In this document: positions 15,605 through 24,007 of the stretch, in pieces
How the letters are laid out: each line of letters starts with the position of its first letter
How positions within the stretch are numbered: the stretch's first letter is position 1
DNA from: SAR202 cluster bacterium bin127
GTDB lineage: Bacteria > Chloroflexota > Dehalococcoidia > Lucifugimonadales > Lucifugimonadaceae
Assembly: GCA_002239045.1 (NCBI GenBank)
Contig: MPNN01000017.1
Location: 1 to 36,743, forward strand
Length of the DNA stretch: 36,743 bases
Direction of reading: 5' to 3'
Notes under the pieces: generated by a model
What the model saw: the letters and a program-made list of their open reading frames with translations, nothing else
Database searches by the model: none
What the model was told of the DNA's origin: nothing
Translations under genes and position numbers: made by a program

Positions 15605-15877
15605 ATGTCTTTCTCATCCTGGGCCAGCACCAACACGTCGACGGCCAACACGTCAACGGGGCAAGTTCACATTCGCTTGGTGTTCGAGGCGGAGCCAGCC
15701 CAACCACAGGTCACGTTAGAGCAACAGCGTGAACTCTTGGCGGAACTCAAACGGCGGTACCATCAACTCGCGCGCCAGCATCACCCGGACGTCGGAGGGT
15801 CGGAAGAAGCGATGAAGAGGCTCAACGCCTGGTACGAAGACAAAAGAGCCATGATCGAGGCCCTGCGGGTCGCATGA
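15605..15877 (+). CDS. Small J-domain (DnaJ-like) protein in the tail module
   Basis: This 90-residue protein starts at ATG 15605 with AAAGG about ten bases upstream. Residues 1-20 are Ser/Thr-rich and probably disordered, and 21-35 form a short strand-like stretch. Residues ~39-88 are a compact J-domain: helix II (ELLAELKRRYHQLARQHH), the HPD loop (H60-P61-D62), a GGSEEAMKRLNAWYED helix III, then a short helix. The HPD triad is what J-proteins use to stimulate the ATPase of DnaK/Hsp70. There is no G/F region, zinc domain or client domain. It overlaps the next gene by four bases (ATGA), so the two are probably co-translated. Inferred role: recruiting host DnaK for tail-tip or adhesin folding, or acting after entry. 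An unrelated HPD coincidence is unlikely given the flanking helix pattern. Confidence 0.8.
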   Translation: MSFSSWASTNTSTANTSTGQVHIRLVFEAEPAQPQVTLEQQRELLAELKRRYHQLARQHHPDVGGSEEAMKRLNAWYEDKRAMIEALRVA

Positions 15878-16266
15878 CGCAACATTGGACCCAGAAGTAC
15901 GTCGGGCTCCCTTGGACAAGGCGCAACAACTGCGCCTGGCTCGTGCGCACGGTCTTGTCGGAGGAATTCGGAAAGACGATTCAGGTACCCGGTGCATTGA
16001 CCAGGCGTAAACTGTCGGGGGATGAAATTCTCGACCTGTTCTCCACCCTCGGGGAACCTGTCGATCGGCCTGGTGAATCTGATGGCGCCCTCATGAGAAT
16101 CCGGGGCGACCTCGTGACGGCTGAATACCACATAGGAATCTGTGCGATATGGCAAAACTCCACATGGATTCTCCACTCGGTGCAGAACATCGGTTGCCTG
16201 TTCCAACCTCTACCGCACTTGTCCCGTCTCCAGCTCGATGTGGTCAACTTCTACCGCTGGAATTGA
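15874..16266 (+). CDS. NlpC/P60-like tail-tip cysteine hydrolase (lambda gpK-like)
   Basis: This 130-residue protein starts at ATG 15874, overlapping the J-domain gene's stop. The N-terminus (WTQKYVGLPWTRRNNCAWLV) has the 'W...G.PW....DC..L' layout of NlpC/P60 proteins, with candidate nucleophile Cys20. His86 (AEYHIGI) fits the catalytic His, and His101 (ILHSV) lies where the third polar residue often falls. In this gene order (DUF1833, NlpC/P60, J) the protein is normally a peptidoglycan endopeptidase or tail-tip assembly factor. The usual Asp before Cys is replaced by Asn (NNC), so activity is uncertain. Its TGA overlaps the proposed TTG start of the next gene. Confidence 0.72.
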   Translation: MTQHWTQKYVGLPWTRRNNCAWLVRTVLSEEFGKTIQVPGALTRRKLSGDEILDLFSTLGEPVDRPGESDGALMRIRGDLVTAEYHIGICAIWQNSTWILHSVQNIGCLFQPLPHLSRLQLDVVNFYRWN

Positions 16267-19200
16267 GTCCTCCCAAAACCCTCATCGACTTCTGGCCCCA
16301 CCCGATCACATCCGATGGGCGCGAATTCCTCATTGCCTCGTCGGGCCAAACCCTGGCCGAGGTTTTGTCCGGCCGCTTGCCGCGGTCAGAGCCCGCCGTT
16401 GCGATCATCAATGGCTGCCTCTATGACCAGGAAAAGTGGTACCAGGTAGTCCTGCGCGAGGGTGACGTTGTTCAGGTGAGGGTCGCGCCTGGCGGGGATA
16501 GTGAATCCAATCCTATTGCGGCTATCCTGACGATTGCTGTCCTCATAGGTGCCCCCTACCTCGCACCCGTGTTGGGCTTCACGGGAATTGGCGCAACCCT
16601 GTTCACAATTGGCGTCCAGGTTGCCGGCCTACTCATCGTCAATTCGCTTTTCCCTCCGAGGGCTCCCGACAACGATACTCGCAGAGCCAAGCGGCAGTAC
16701 AGTCTCGCCGGCGGGAGCAATGCAATCCGCCAGAACGAACCCATGCTGCTCCTCCTGGGCAGCCACCGGGTATTCCCCGATTATGCAGCCAAGGAATACA
16801 GCTCATATGACGAACAGGGGGACCATTTCGTAAGTCAGATTTTCGATTTCGGCCTGGGCAAGCTCGACATCGAAAACCACAGGATCGGCGAGACGCTCAT
16901 TACGGAATACAAAGAAGTCGAGATGTCGCGGGACAACATCGGCAATCACTTTGAGGAGTCTTCAAGCCATTCGCTCCCCGGAGGTGAATTGAGTGACAAC
17001 GTTTGGCGCCGCACGACATTCACCCCCGAAGGTACCGTGAGGATAACGTTTAACCTCATCGTGACGAATTTCACCATCCGCAGTGTGAGTATAGGTAGGG
17101 TCGGGAACAGACAGGAACGCGAGGCCGTACCCGTATGGCTCGAAATACAGTACCGGAGGTTTGGTACAGCCAAATGGCAATCGGAAAAGGTTCAGATTGT
17201 GCCATCGGGCAGCAAGCCTCTCATGAAGGACATAAGCTACACGGGATTACCGGGAGAATATGAAGGACAGGTGCGAATCCTGTCGGGCCTGACCGAGAAT
17301 GGGTCGGTTTCATACACCCTGACGTCTTACCAGTCGGTGGGATCCGCCGCGCCTCAACTCGTCGCGGGAAATGTTGACACGATCCAAGGCGGGGAACTCA
17401 AACACGACGAGCCCCTGATACGCAGCACGCCCCAGGAAACGTTCCAAATCGCTTTCGATGTAAACGTCCAACACTTCCGGGCCACCGATGAGGGAAGGCT
17501 TGAGGGCCGTGACACCGAAATACTCATGGGGTATCGCCCCGCAGGATCGACTGAGGAATGGCAAGAGCAGCTCTACACCATTCCAACGCCGCGTGGCGTC
17601 GAAGCACGGAATGCTGTCCGCCGCAGCTTCACAGTGAACGCGAGCGGTTCGGAACATGACGATTATGACGTCAGGGTGACCCTCGTAACCGAAGTCGAGA
17701 TGGAGACGGACGAACACGGCGAAATGCGGATCAAGGATGAACGTGTCACGTTCAAGGCAACACTCGTCTCGATCCGGGCGTTTCAACGCAGTGTTGCAGA
17801 CTTCCTTGGCCAGAACCCCCTGGCGGTTCGGATAAAGGCGACGGGTCAATTGTTTGGGCGCCTCGAAACGTTCAACGCGGACGCCCACCAACTCATCCCC
17901 TCGTTTAACGGAGTCGCATGGCTTCCCGATCAGCGGACAAGCAACCCTGGGGATATTCTTCGCAAGTGGTACCAGGGGTTCCGCGACGAGAACGGGACAC
18001 TCATCGGGGGCTATGGACACCCTGATGAATTGATTGACCACGATGCTTTGCAAGGGTTTGTCCAGCACTGCACCGACCATGGATTGGAGTGCAACGTCGT
18101 CCTGGAGGACGAACGGGACGAAGACGAGATCGCAACACTCATCGCGCAATGCGGTTGGGGGCGGGTCAATACATCGACGGGTAAGTATGGTGTCCTTTGG
18201 GAAGATGCCGAGCGACCCGTGACGGCCCTCGTGACCCCGGCGAACATCGTCGGGGGGACCCTCAACGTGAGCTACGACAACGAAAATCTTGCCGATGAGA
18301 TCATCGGGAGGTTCGTCGACCGCGAATCGGACTTCAAGGAAAACACCGTCCGGCGCCCTGTACCCAATCTGACAATCACGGGTGAGTTTCCCGTTGAGGT
18401 CGCGCTTGAGGGCGTTACGGATCGTGACCATGCCGCGAAAGAGATCAATCGCGCCGCGGCTGCGCAGTTCTACCACACCCGGATAATCACGTGGGAAATG
18501 CTTGAGGAGGGTTTCGCGGGTATCGGGATCGGTGATGTCGTCGGTATGGCAAACGGATTATTGGGCGATGGCGAGGGGGGCCGGTTACTCACGATAGATG
18601 CGGCTCGAACGTCCATGGATATACCGTTCGAGCCCGAGTCCGACACGGGTATCGCGTGGGTGTGGCTGCTCGATGGGACCGTCATGACGACGACGTACCA
18701 AAAGACCCAGAGGCAGACCATCCAATTCGACGATCCGCTGCCTACACCCCCGGTGGACGTGGGCTCGTTTGAGGAACCGTACAGTTACCGATTCATGCTG
18801 TTCCCGACTGATTCGATCTACATCAGGGCACGGGTGACGGCGTTCGAGTCTTCTGGGCAGGGTCGGTACCGCTTTACAGCTCGGGACGAACTTCAGGAGT
18901 ATTACGACTTCCGCACCTCGGATTTGACATCCCAATTGATCCCGCCTGGCCCGCAAGCGATTTTGGCCGATGGAACCCTGTCGGGTGATCCGGGCCAAAT
19001 CCCCGTGGGTGGGTTCAGCGTCACGACCAACGCTCTTGGGGTTCGTATTTTCTCCTGGACGCAACACCCTTTGGAGGTGGACGGATACGCCATCCGGTAC
19101 GGTGCGATCGGGACGACATTCTCCCTCATGACACCCCTCCACGAGGGATTGTTGAGCGTCTCACCGTTTGAAGTTCTCGACCGTCCGCCCGATGGTACCT

Positions 19201-21446
19201 GGACGTTCGCCATCATTGCGATCCTCTCCGACAGCAAGCGGCCCACGATCCCCACGTATGTCACGGCGACCCTCGGGGCGACCGCGGCCGATGGTGGTAT
19301 CGAGAACGCATTGGCGCCGAACCACGCCGACACCCCGCCCAAGCCACTCGACCTTATAGTCACCTGCGGCTTCGAGTTCTGCATGGTCGAATGGGTCGAC
19401 GCCTTCCTCCAATACACCAATCACAAATTGACGCACATCTACCGAAGCACATCGGAGGATGTGAACACCGCGGTAAGGGTGGGTTCAGTCGATTGGAATA
19501 TCTTCGTCGATCAAACCGTCGAACTCAGTACGACTTACTACTACTGGGTCAGGTTTGAGAGCGTGGAAGGGGTCGAGGGGCCGTTTTCCGACGTCGCTTC
19601 GGGCAAAACCGCCATTGATCTCGACGCCTATCACGACAATCTCCTGCAGGAAATCAGGGAGTCACCCCTGACCGAGTGGCTACTTTCCCCCATAACCAAC
19701 CCTCAATACGTCACGGCTGAAATCCGCCGTCTGGCAGCACGGGCGGCGTTTCTCTCGGCGAGCGCCGAGCTGCGCCTACAGGCAGAACTCAACAGGACCG
19801 AAGCCAAGCTCACCCTGGCCGAGGAAGACATTGTTTCGATTCAGGAAAACATAGTCCAGACCCGCGCGGAACTCGCTGGTAAGGCCAGCACGATGGCACT
19901 CATGTCCCTCAGTTCCGTCGTGGCGACCAATGGCGAGACGATACAGGCACTGAGCCAGTCCCTGACGAGACTCATGGCGACGGTGGACGGCAAGGCCACC
20001 GCGACTGCTCTCCAGGCCCTGACGACGCGGGTGACGGTTTCCGAATCCGAGATTGAAAGCCTGAGTGAATCCCTGACGCGGCTCACGTCTACGGTGGACG
20101 GCAAAGCCGATGCCATAGCGGTCCAGTCTCTGACCACGAGGGTTACGACTGCCGAGGGGAGGGTTGAGAGTCTTTCGGAATCCCTGACGTCTTTGATGGC
20201 AACCGTCAACAACAAGGCGGACGCGAGCGCCTTCCGAGCCCTGACGACGCGAGTCACGACGGCTGAAGGGCGTGTGGACAGCCTGAGTCAGTCCTTGACG
20301 CAACTCACGGCGACGGTCAATAGCAAGGCTAACGCGAGTGCTTTGAACGCACTCACGGCCCAGGTCACGACGCATGGGGGCGAGATTGACAGCCTTAGTG
20401 AATCCCTGACGCGACTCATGGCTGAGGTCAATGGCAAGGCCGACGCGACCGCGATGCAGGGCCTGGCTGCCCGGGTCACAACGGCTGAGGGGCGTATCGT
20501 ATCCCAGGGCTCCCTGATAACCGAGTTGTCCGCCCAGATTGCCAACGCCGCGACATCCAGTGCGGTCCGTGCGTTAACGTCACGGGTCACAACCGCAGAG
20601 GGTCGCATCACATCCATATCTTCGGACGTCACGACTCTCCGATCGTCCATTGCGGGAAAGGCCGATGCCAGCGCACAGACGCTACTCGAAGCCCGCGTGT
20701 CCAATGCGGAGAACGTCGAGGGGAGTACTGATCTCGGCACCCTGGCGAGGTGGCTCGTCAAGACCCGCGTGAATGATTTGGCGGGTGGTGTGGGATTACT
20801 CAACGATGGCACGTCGACAAAGTTCTTTGTGCGGGCTGATACCTTCGCGATCCTCCCGCGCAACATCCTTTCGAGTGACCTCAATAACATAAAAATTCCG
20901 TTCGCCGTCCGAAACGGTCAGGTGTGGCTCAACGAGGCCCTGATACAGGCGGCAACGATCGCAAGCGCCCAGATACGGTCCTTGGCGGCTGACAAAGTAA
21001 CAGGATTGGACGCGAAATTTAATACGTTGACCGTGAATCTCGCCCGAGTTACTGGAACATTATCCGCCACTCACGTCGATGCCGACGTTGCCAATATCCA
21101 TCGGTTGGCCGGCTCGAGATTCATATCCTCGTCGACGTGGACGTCCATCGGGTTAAGCAGAGATATGGACGATTTCGACATACTCATGGTGTATGTGAAT
21201 CCCAGAAACTCCGCTCAGGGTGGCAGCAATTCAACAATGCCCGCCAGTCTCGATGTTGGTAGATTGAGTACGTCCCCGCCGTCGAGAACTTTTGGTAATC
21301 TGCACTTGGCGTACCAGATAGGTGCGCTCGATGGGCAGGGTTGCCAGGGTCATGCCTATCGGTCATTTGGAGGGACCACACTGTACCTGAGGACCTTTTC
21401 CAATGAACCATTCGATATTGATGCTGTTTATGGGGTTAAATTGTAA
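16263..21446 (+). CDS. Central tail fibre / tip attachment protein (lambda J-like)
   Basis: A 1727-residue receptor-contacting tip protein. The frame is open upstream to 16149, but that part shadows the NlpC/P60 gene. TTG 16263, overlapping its stop as TTGA, gives the usual 'xDFWPHP ... GQTLAEVL' J-like N-terminus. An ubiquitin-like start (VAIINGCLYDQEKW, LREGDVVQVRV) is followed by the conserved hydrophobic segment at ~85-133, then the hub domains. FN3-like domains lie at ~916-1000 and ~1022-1117. Residues 1227-1485 are seven 37-residue repeats. A DUF1983-like segment (ADTFAILP, IPFAVRNGQVWLNEALI) spans ~1500-1580. The tip from ~1610 is beta-rich and lower in GC, as expected for a host-range determinant. 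Confidence 0.93.
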   Translation: MSPPKTLIDFWPHPITSDGREFLIASSGQTLAEVLSGRLPRSEPAVAIINGCLYDQEKWYQVVLREGDVVQVRVAPGGDSESNPIAAILTIAVLIGAPYLAPVLGFTGIGATLFTIGVQVAGLLIVNSLFPPRAPDNDTRRAKRQYSLAGGSNAIRQNEPMLLLLGSHRVFPDYAAKEYSSYDEQGDHFVSQIFDFGLGKLDIENHRIGETLITEYKEVEMSRDNIGNHFEESSSHSLPGGELSDNVWRRTTFTPEGTVRITFNLIVTNFTIRSVSIGRVGNRQEREAVPVWLEIQYRRFGTAKWQSEKVQIVPSGSKPLMKDISYTGLPGEYEGQVRILSGLTENGSVSYTLTSYQSVGSAAPQLVAGNVDTIQGGELKHDEPLIRSTPQETFQIAFDVNVQHFRATDEGRLEGRDTEILMGYRPAGSTEEWQEQLYTIPTPRGVEARNAVRRSFTVNASGSEHDDYDVRVTLVTEVEMETDEHGEMRIKDERVTFKATLVSIRAFQRSVADFLGQNPLAVRIKATGQLFGRLETFNADAHQLIPSFNGVAWLPDQRTSNPGDILRKWYQGFRDENGTLIGGYGHPDELIDHDALQGFVQHCTDHGLECNVVLEDERDEDEIATLIAQCGWGRVNTSTGKYGVLWEDAERPVTALVTPANIVGGTLNVSYDNENLADEIIGRFVDRESDFKENTVRRPVPNLTITGEFPVEVALEGVTDRDHAAKEINRAAAAQFYHTRIITWEMLEEGFAGIGIGDVVGMANGLLGDGEGGRLLTIDAARTSMDIPFEPESDTGIAWVWLLDGTVMTTTYQKTQRQTIQFDDPLPTPPVDVGSFEEPYSYRFMLFPTDSIYIRARVTAFESSGQGRYRFTARDELQEYYDFRTSDLTSQLIPPGPQAILADGTLSGDPGQIPVGGFSVTTNALGVRIFSWTQHPLEVDGYAIRYGAIGTTFSLMTPLHEGLLSVSPFEVLDRPPDGTWTFAIIAILSDSKRPTIPTYVTATLGATAADGGIENALAPNHADTPPKPLDLIVTCGFEFCMVEWVDAFLQYTNHKLTHIYRSTSEDVNTAVRVGSVDWNIFVDQTVELSTTYYYWVRFESVEGVEGPFSDVASGKTAIDLDAYHDNLLQEIRESPLTEWLLSPITNPQYVTAEIRRLAARAAFLSASAELRLQAELNRTEAKLTLAEEDIVSIQENIVQTRAELAGKASTMALMSLSSVVATNGETIQALSQSLTRLMATVDGKATATALQALTTRVTVSESEIESLSESLTRLTSTVDGKADAIAVQSLTTRVTTAEGRVESLSESLTSLMATVNNKADASAFRALTTRVTTAEGRVDSLSQSLTQLTATVNSKANASALNALTAQVTTHGGEIDSLSESLTRLMAEVNGKADATAMQGLAARVTTAEGRIVSQGSLITELSAQIANAATSSAVRALTSRVTTAEGRITSISSDVTTLRSSIAGKADASAQTLLEARVSNAENVEGSTDLGTLARWLVKTRVNDLAGGVGLLNDGTSTKFFVRADTFAILPRNILSSDLNNIKIPFAVRNGQVWLNEALIQAATIASAQIRSLAADKVTGLDAKFNTLTVNLARVTGTLSATHVDADVANIHRLAGSRFISSSTWTSIGLSRDMDDFDILMVYVNPRNSAQGGSNSTMPASLDVGRLSTSPPSRTFGNLHLAYQIGALDGQGCQGHAYRSFGGTTLYLRTFSNEPFDIDAVYGVKL
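19941..20717 (+). repeat. Seven exact 111-base (37-residue) coiled-coil repeats in the J-like protein
   Basis: Units start at 19941, 20052, 20163, 20274, 20385, 20496 and 20607 without any indel. Consensus is IESLSESLTRLMATVDGKAD, then AxAxxALTTRVTTAEGR. Hydrophobic spacing fits a trimeric coiled-coil stalk with a regular GKAD turn. The last two units are the most diverged. Confidence 0.92.
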
Positions 21447-21974
21447 ATGAGTGATCTGTCAGTTGAATTATTCAATAAGTCGATGGTCTGCATGGCAGAT
21501 GTGCTTGGAATTAAGTTTCCCCACGACCACATGCCGGTAATCGAACCCAATGATGCAGGAAACATAACGGAAGCGATGTGGGGGGGGTATTCATGGGATG
21601 GTTCCGAGCATGGCTTTTCCAATCCCGACAGCAGTGCTTCTCCAAAACCAAATTGGTCAAAAGTGGTCGAGGCCGCTGGTAGTTTGTGGGATTTCTACAA
21701 CCTCAGAGAATCCCTACTTGCTTTGATCCGCTTGCTTACCAAAAACGCCATCACCGCGGCTTACGGGGCAGGGGATAGTTGGCAGGAGGAAATCCAGATT
21801 CGTTTGAGTAACCGACACACATCGCGCCAAGACAACGAGCGCGACCGTCTCCGCGTCCGGTATCGCGCGGTCAAGGCCGAGATAACCGCGGCGACGACGA
21901 TTGAGCAGCTTGAGGCGATTCAGGTCCGAATCGAGGACGGCACCTGGGCTGATGATCCGGCGCCGCCCTCTTGA
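21447..21974 (+). CDS. Uncharacterised protein after the J-like gene; possible fibre chaperone
   Basis: This 175-residue protein starts at ATG 21447, directly after the J-like TAA, so it is likely translationally coupled. The N-terminal half is Trp/Gly/Asp-containing and unfamiliar. The second half (from ~85) is helical and charged, with ITAATTIEQLEAIQVRIED near the end, a pattern common at the C-termini of small fibre-assembly proteins. Its 5' part is lower in GC, like the J tip just upstream, suggesting that tip and partner move together. Fibre chaperone is an inference from position only. It ends three bases from a convergent gene, leaving no room for a terminator. Confidence 0.55.
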   Translation: MSDLSVELFNKSMVCMADVLGIKFPHDHMPVIEPNDAGNITEAMWGGYSWDGSEHGFSNPDSSASPKPNWSKVVEAAGSLWDFYNLRESLLALIRLLTKNAITAAYGAGDSWQEEIQIRLSNRHTSRQDNERDRLRVRYRAVKAEITAATTIEQLEAIQVRIEDGTWADDPAPPS

Positions 21975-21977
21975 TTC

Positions 21978-23003
21978 CTACCGGGTCCCGCCAAATGCTG
22001 CCGTGAGATCATCGCGCTGCAATGTCCCGGCCATGTTCTCGTGATTCGGCCCGAAGAACATCCCCCGAACTTCGCCGGTGTCGGTTGACCAGTAGCCTTC
22101 GGGCCGGACGCCCGCCGCGACCAGCAGTGAATGGTCGTTCGAGCATCCCGCGACATGCCTGGCGCAGTCGAACCTGCGGAACGGATGGCTGAAGCTGTTA
22201 TCGTGCAGCCTGCGGCCACCGTGGAAGGTCCTCCCGATGCCCACCTCGTACTGCAAGTCACCGTCGCCCCACGTGGTTCCGTCGTCGTGGGCCAGGTGCG
22301 TCAGCTCGAGATATGCCTTTCCCGGGTCCCATTGGAGATGGCCGCGGTGGTTTTCCCCGCCGAAGTCGAAATCGCTCAACGTCGCCCTTCCCGTGACGGC
22401 CTTGCCCGCCGGCGTGAAGCCGACCAGTGACCCACGCCACCGGAAATCGCTGTACTGAGCCGTCCAGTAGCCGTATTCGTCGTAGGTGCGTCGTATATCG
22501 CTATTGGCGTAAACGGTCGTTGTGGGCAATCCTCCGCGCATCCACGGCACATATTGACCGTGTACCATGGTCACGCCGAAGCTCGCATGGGACAAATCGA
22601 CCATCACGGTCTGGGCATCGTCCCACGGGCCGAACTCCGTGAGCCTGGGGCTTCCGTGGTATCCCCACGGGAGGTACACGTCGAACGGTGATGGTTCAGG
22701 TTCCGCTGGATCGACGGGCACCTTGGATTCGGGGATGAACTGGCCATCGTGCCACACCCAGGGCTCGTCGGTTATCCCATAAGGGTTGGGAACCTCGTCC
22801 TCGTCATCTGGCGCGGCCACGACAGGCTGGGGTTTGGGCTTTTGCAGGGTTTTGGCCTGTTGTCCCGTCGCGGTCTCCAAAGTGTCCTGTGCAACCACGG
22901 GAATCGTGGGTTCATACCGTACAGTTGGGGCAACGTCGGCGGATCCCCCGCCTCCACAACCCCCGATGAGCAATGCCGCGATGATGATGCACAAATTCTT
23001 CAT
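21978..23003 (-). CDS. Surface lipoprotein with transferrin-binding-protein-B-like C-terminal barrel
   Basis: A 341-residue protein starting at ATG 23003 with GAGGAGG just upstream and an ATGA overlap with the preceding gene. MKNLCIIIAALLIGGC is a type II signal peptide, with Cys16 the lipidated residue. A Pro/Asp/Glu-rich linker runs to ~residue 105. The C-terminal part has the alternating strand pattern of TbpB/factor-H-binding-like barrels: TGRATLSDFDFGG, and a typical ending GEVRGMFFGPNHENMAGTLQ...AAFGG. That ending is the strongest evidence. Known relatives are anchored to the Gram-negative outer membrane and bind host proteins. In a phage this would be a cargo ('moron') gene changing the host surface, possibly for superinfection exclusion or lysogenic conversion. 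Binding partner unknown. Confidence 0.75.
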   Translation of the reverse strand: MKNLCIIIAALLIGGCGGGGSADVAPTVRYEPTIPVVAQDTLETATGQQAKTLQKPKPQPVVAAPDDEDEVPNPYGITDEPWVWHDGQFIPESKVPVDPAEPEPSPFDVYLPWGYHGSPRLTEFGPWDDAQTVMVDLSHASFGVTMVHGQYVPWMRGGLPTTTVYANSDIRRTYDEYGYWTAQYSDFRWRGSLVGFTPAGKAVTGRATLSDFDFGGENHRGHLQWDPGKAYLELTHLAHDDGTTWGDGDLQYEVGIGRTFHGGRRLHDNSFSHPFRRFDCARHVAGCSNDHSLLVAAGVRPEGYWSTDTGEVRGMFFGPNHENMAGTLQRDDLTAAFGGTR

Positions 23004-23536
23004 GATGCCTCCTCGCTCTCTCTGATTTCTTCGCCCGTCACGATCGGCGCCAGCTCGGGTTCGGACGTATCGAGCGTCCCGCCGATCACGACCCACAGGG
23101 AATACTTGGCGTCCGGCCCTACGGTGCTTCTCCGTTGGCCCTTAAGTCCCTCGAACGTCAGGATGCGGCCCGCGACCGCGGCAATCCTGATCGACCTCAT
23201 GAGTGTCTTGATCGTGTGGCGATAGATGCGGTGAGTGACCTGCATCGTCGCAACCCACGTCAGGGGCTGGCTGACTTGAAACCTCGTCCCATTGAGGACC
23301 GTGAAGCCTATGTCCTCCCGGAACAGGTTGACGTTCCACTCGCCTTCCTCAGCGAAATGGTCAGTGAATCCACTCGTGACCTCGGTATTCATGGCCCGGT
23401 GGTACGTCGAGGTGTCCCGGCAGACCTTCACGATCGCGGTGTTGTACCGGCTCCACACGTCCTGCATGTCGTCGGCGAACTCGTATCCCTCGAAGTGGTA
23501 CGGCATGAACGCAACCTGGAAATTATTATTTGACAC
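23000..23536 (-). CDS. Uncharacterised protein co-translated with the lipoprotein
   Basis: I do not recognise this 178-residue protein. I chose GTG 23536 because GGAGGTGA ends two bases before it (GGAGG is five bases away). GTG 23542, two codons earlier, has its SD too close. No signal peptide or membrane span is visible. It has many aromatic residues (YHFEGYEFADDMQDVW) and alternating strand-like stretches (FRVSQPLTWVATMQVTHRIYR-like), so it may be a mixed alpha/beta domain. The stop overlaps the lipoprotein start as ATGA, so the two are probably made together. The pairing suggests a partner or regulator of the lipoprotein, but this is inference. Confidence 0.65.
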   Translation of the reverse strand: MSNNNFQVAFMPYHFEGYEFADDMQDVWSRYNTAIVKVCRDTSTYHRAMNTEVTSGFTDHFAEEGEWNVNLFREDIGFTVLNGTRFQVSQPLTWVATMQVTHRIYRHTIKTLMRSIRIAAVAGRILTFEGLKGQRRSTVGPDAKYSLWVVIGGTLDTSEPELAPIVTGEEIRESEEAS

Positions 23537-23604
23537 CCTCACCTCCGTTTCCTACCCTCGAACCAGACTGCTTTGGGTTGCCTACCCCAACGACGGCAAC
23601 CGCG

Positions 23605-23916
23605 TCACGAAGACGTCTGTTCCTCTCTCTCGCCCGGGCCGGCTGGTTCGCCGTCCGGCTCGGGTTCAGCCATCTTTGACCGTCTGGCAATCATGGCGTC
23701 GGCTTGCGAATATGCCCAATCCGCCACCTGTTCAAATCCTTCCTCTCGATACAGACCGGGATCGGAGCACATGCCAGCCATCGCCTCTCCCGCGAAGTAG
23801 TCCCGCAAGGTCATCCCGGGCAAATAGACACGGACGTTGCAACCGTTTCCTGCTATATCCATACCTCGTTCAATGCGAATACTTGGAAACGCTGGGCCTC
23901 CGTTCGGTGTAGTCAT
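23605..23916 (-). CDS. Small phage protein of the 'GMTLRDYFAGEAM' type, unknown function
   Basis: A 103-residue protein starting at ATG 23916 with AAGGAGAA seven bases upstream; a longer reading to 23985 lacks this support. It begins MTTPNGGPAFPS and contains PGMTLRDYFAGEAMAG (~34-50) and YSQADAMIARR (~76-86). This combination is widespread among small proteins in phage early regions, where it often lies near replication genes. No function is established. The last ~20 residues are Glu/Pro/Gly-rich and probably disordered. A 7-base inverted repeat (GGTTGCC/GGCAACC) lies in the gap after it, at 23576-23601. Confidence 0.75.
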   Translation of the reverse strand: MTTPNGGPAFPSIRIERGMDIAGNGCNVRVYLPGMTLRDYFAGEAMAGMCSDPGLYREEGFEQVADWAYSQADAMIARRSKMAEPEPDGEPAGPGEREEQTSS

Positions 23917-23974
23917 GCTTCGTTCTCCTTGTTGGGTTCGGGCTCCGTCATCGCGCATGAGGTTGCTCCCGTAA

Positions 23975-24000
23975 GGCGCCGCCACCGAAGCAACGGCGCC
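23975..24000 (-). other. GC-rich hairpin after the HU-like gene
   Basis: GGCGCCG at 23975-23981 pairs with CGGCGCC at 23994-24000 (7-base stem, 12-base loop). It follows the HU-like stop at 24008. There is no T-run, so it is at most a weak terminator or an RNA processing or stability element. Confidence 0.35.
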
Positions 24001-24007
24001 AACTCGC

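Noticed and set aside
15457..15732. Plus-strand ORF of 91 residues in the palindrome-rich spacer
   Set aside because: It overlaps the J-domain gene in another frame, has no SD and no protein-like pattern.
17310..18476. 388-residue minus-strand ORF within the J-like gene
   Set aside because: Shadow of the strongly supported J-like protein; no recognisable motifs and no SD.
23135..23912. Plus-strand ORFs (132 and 206 residues) in the leftward operon
   Set aside because: They lie opposite genes with good SDs and coupled starts; no motifs and overlapping each other.
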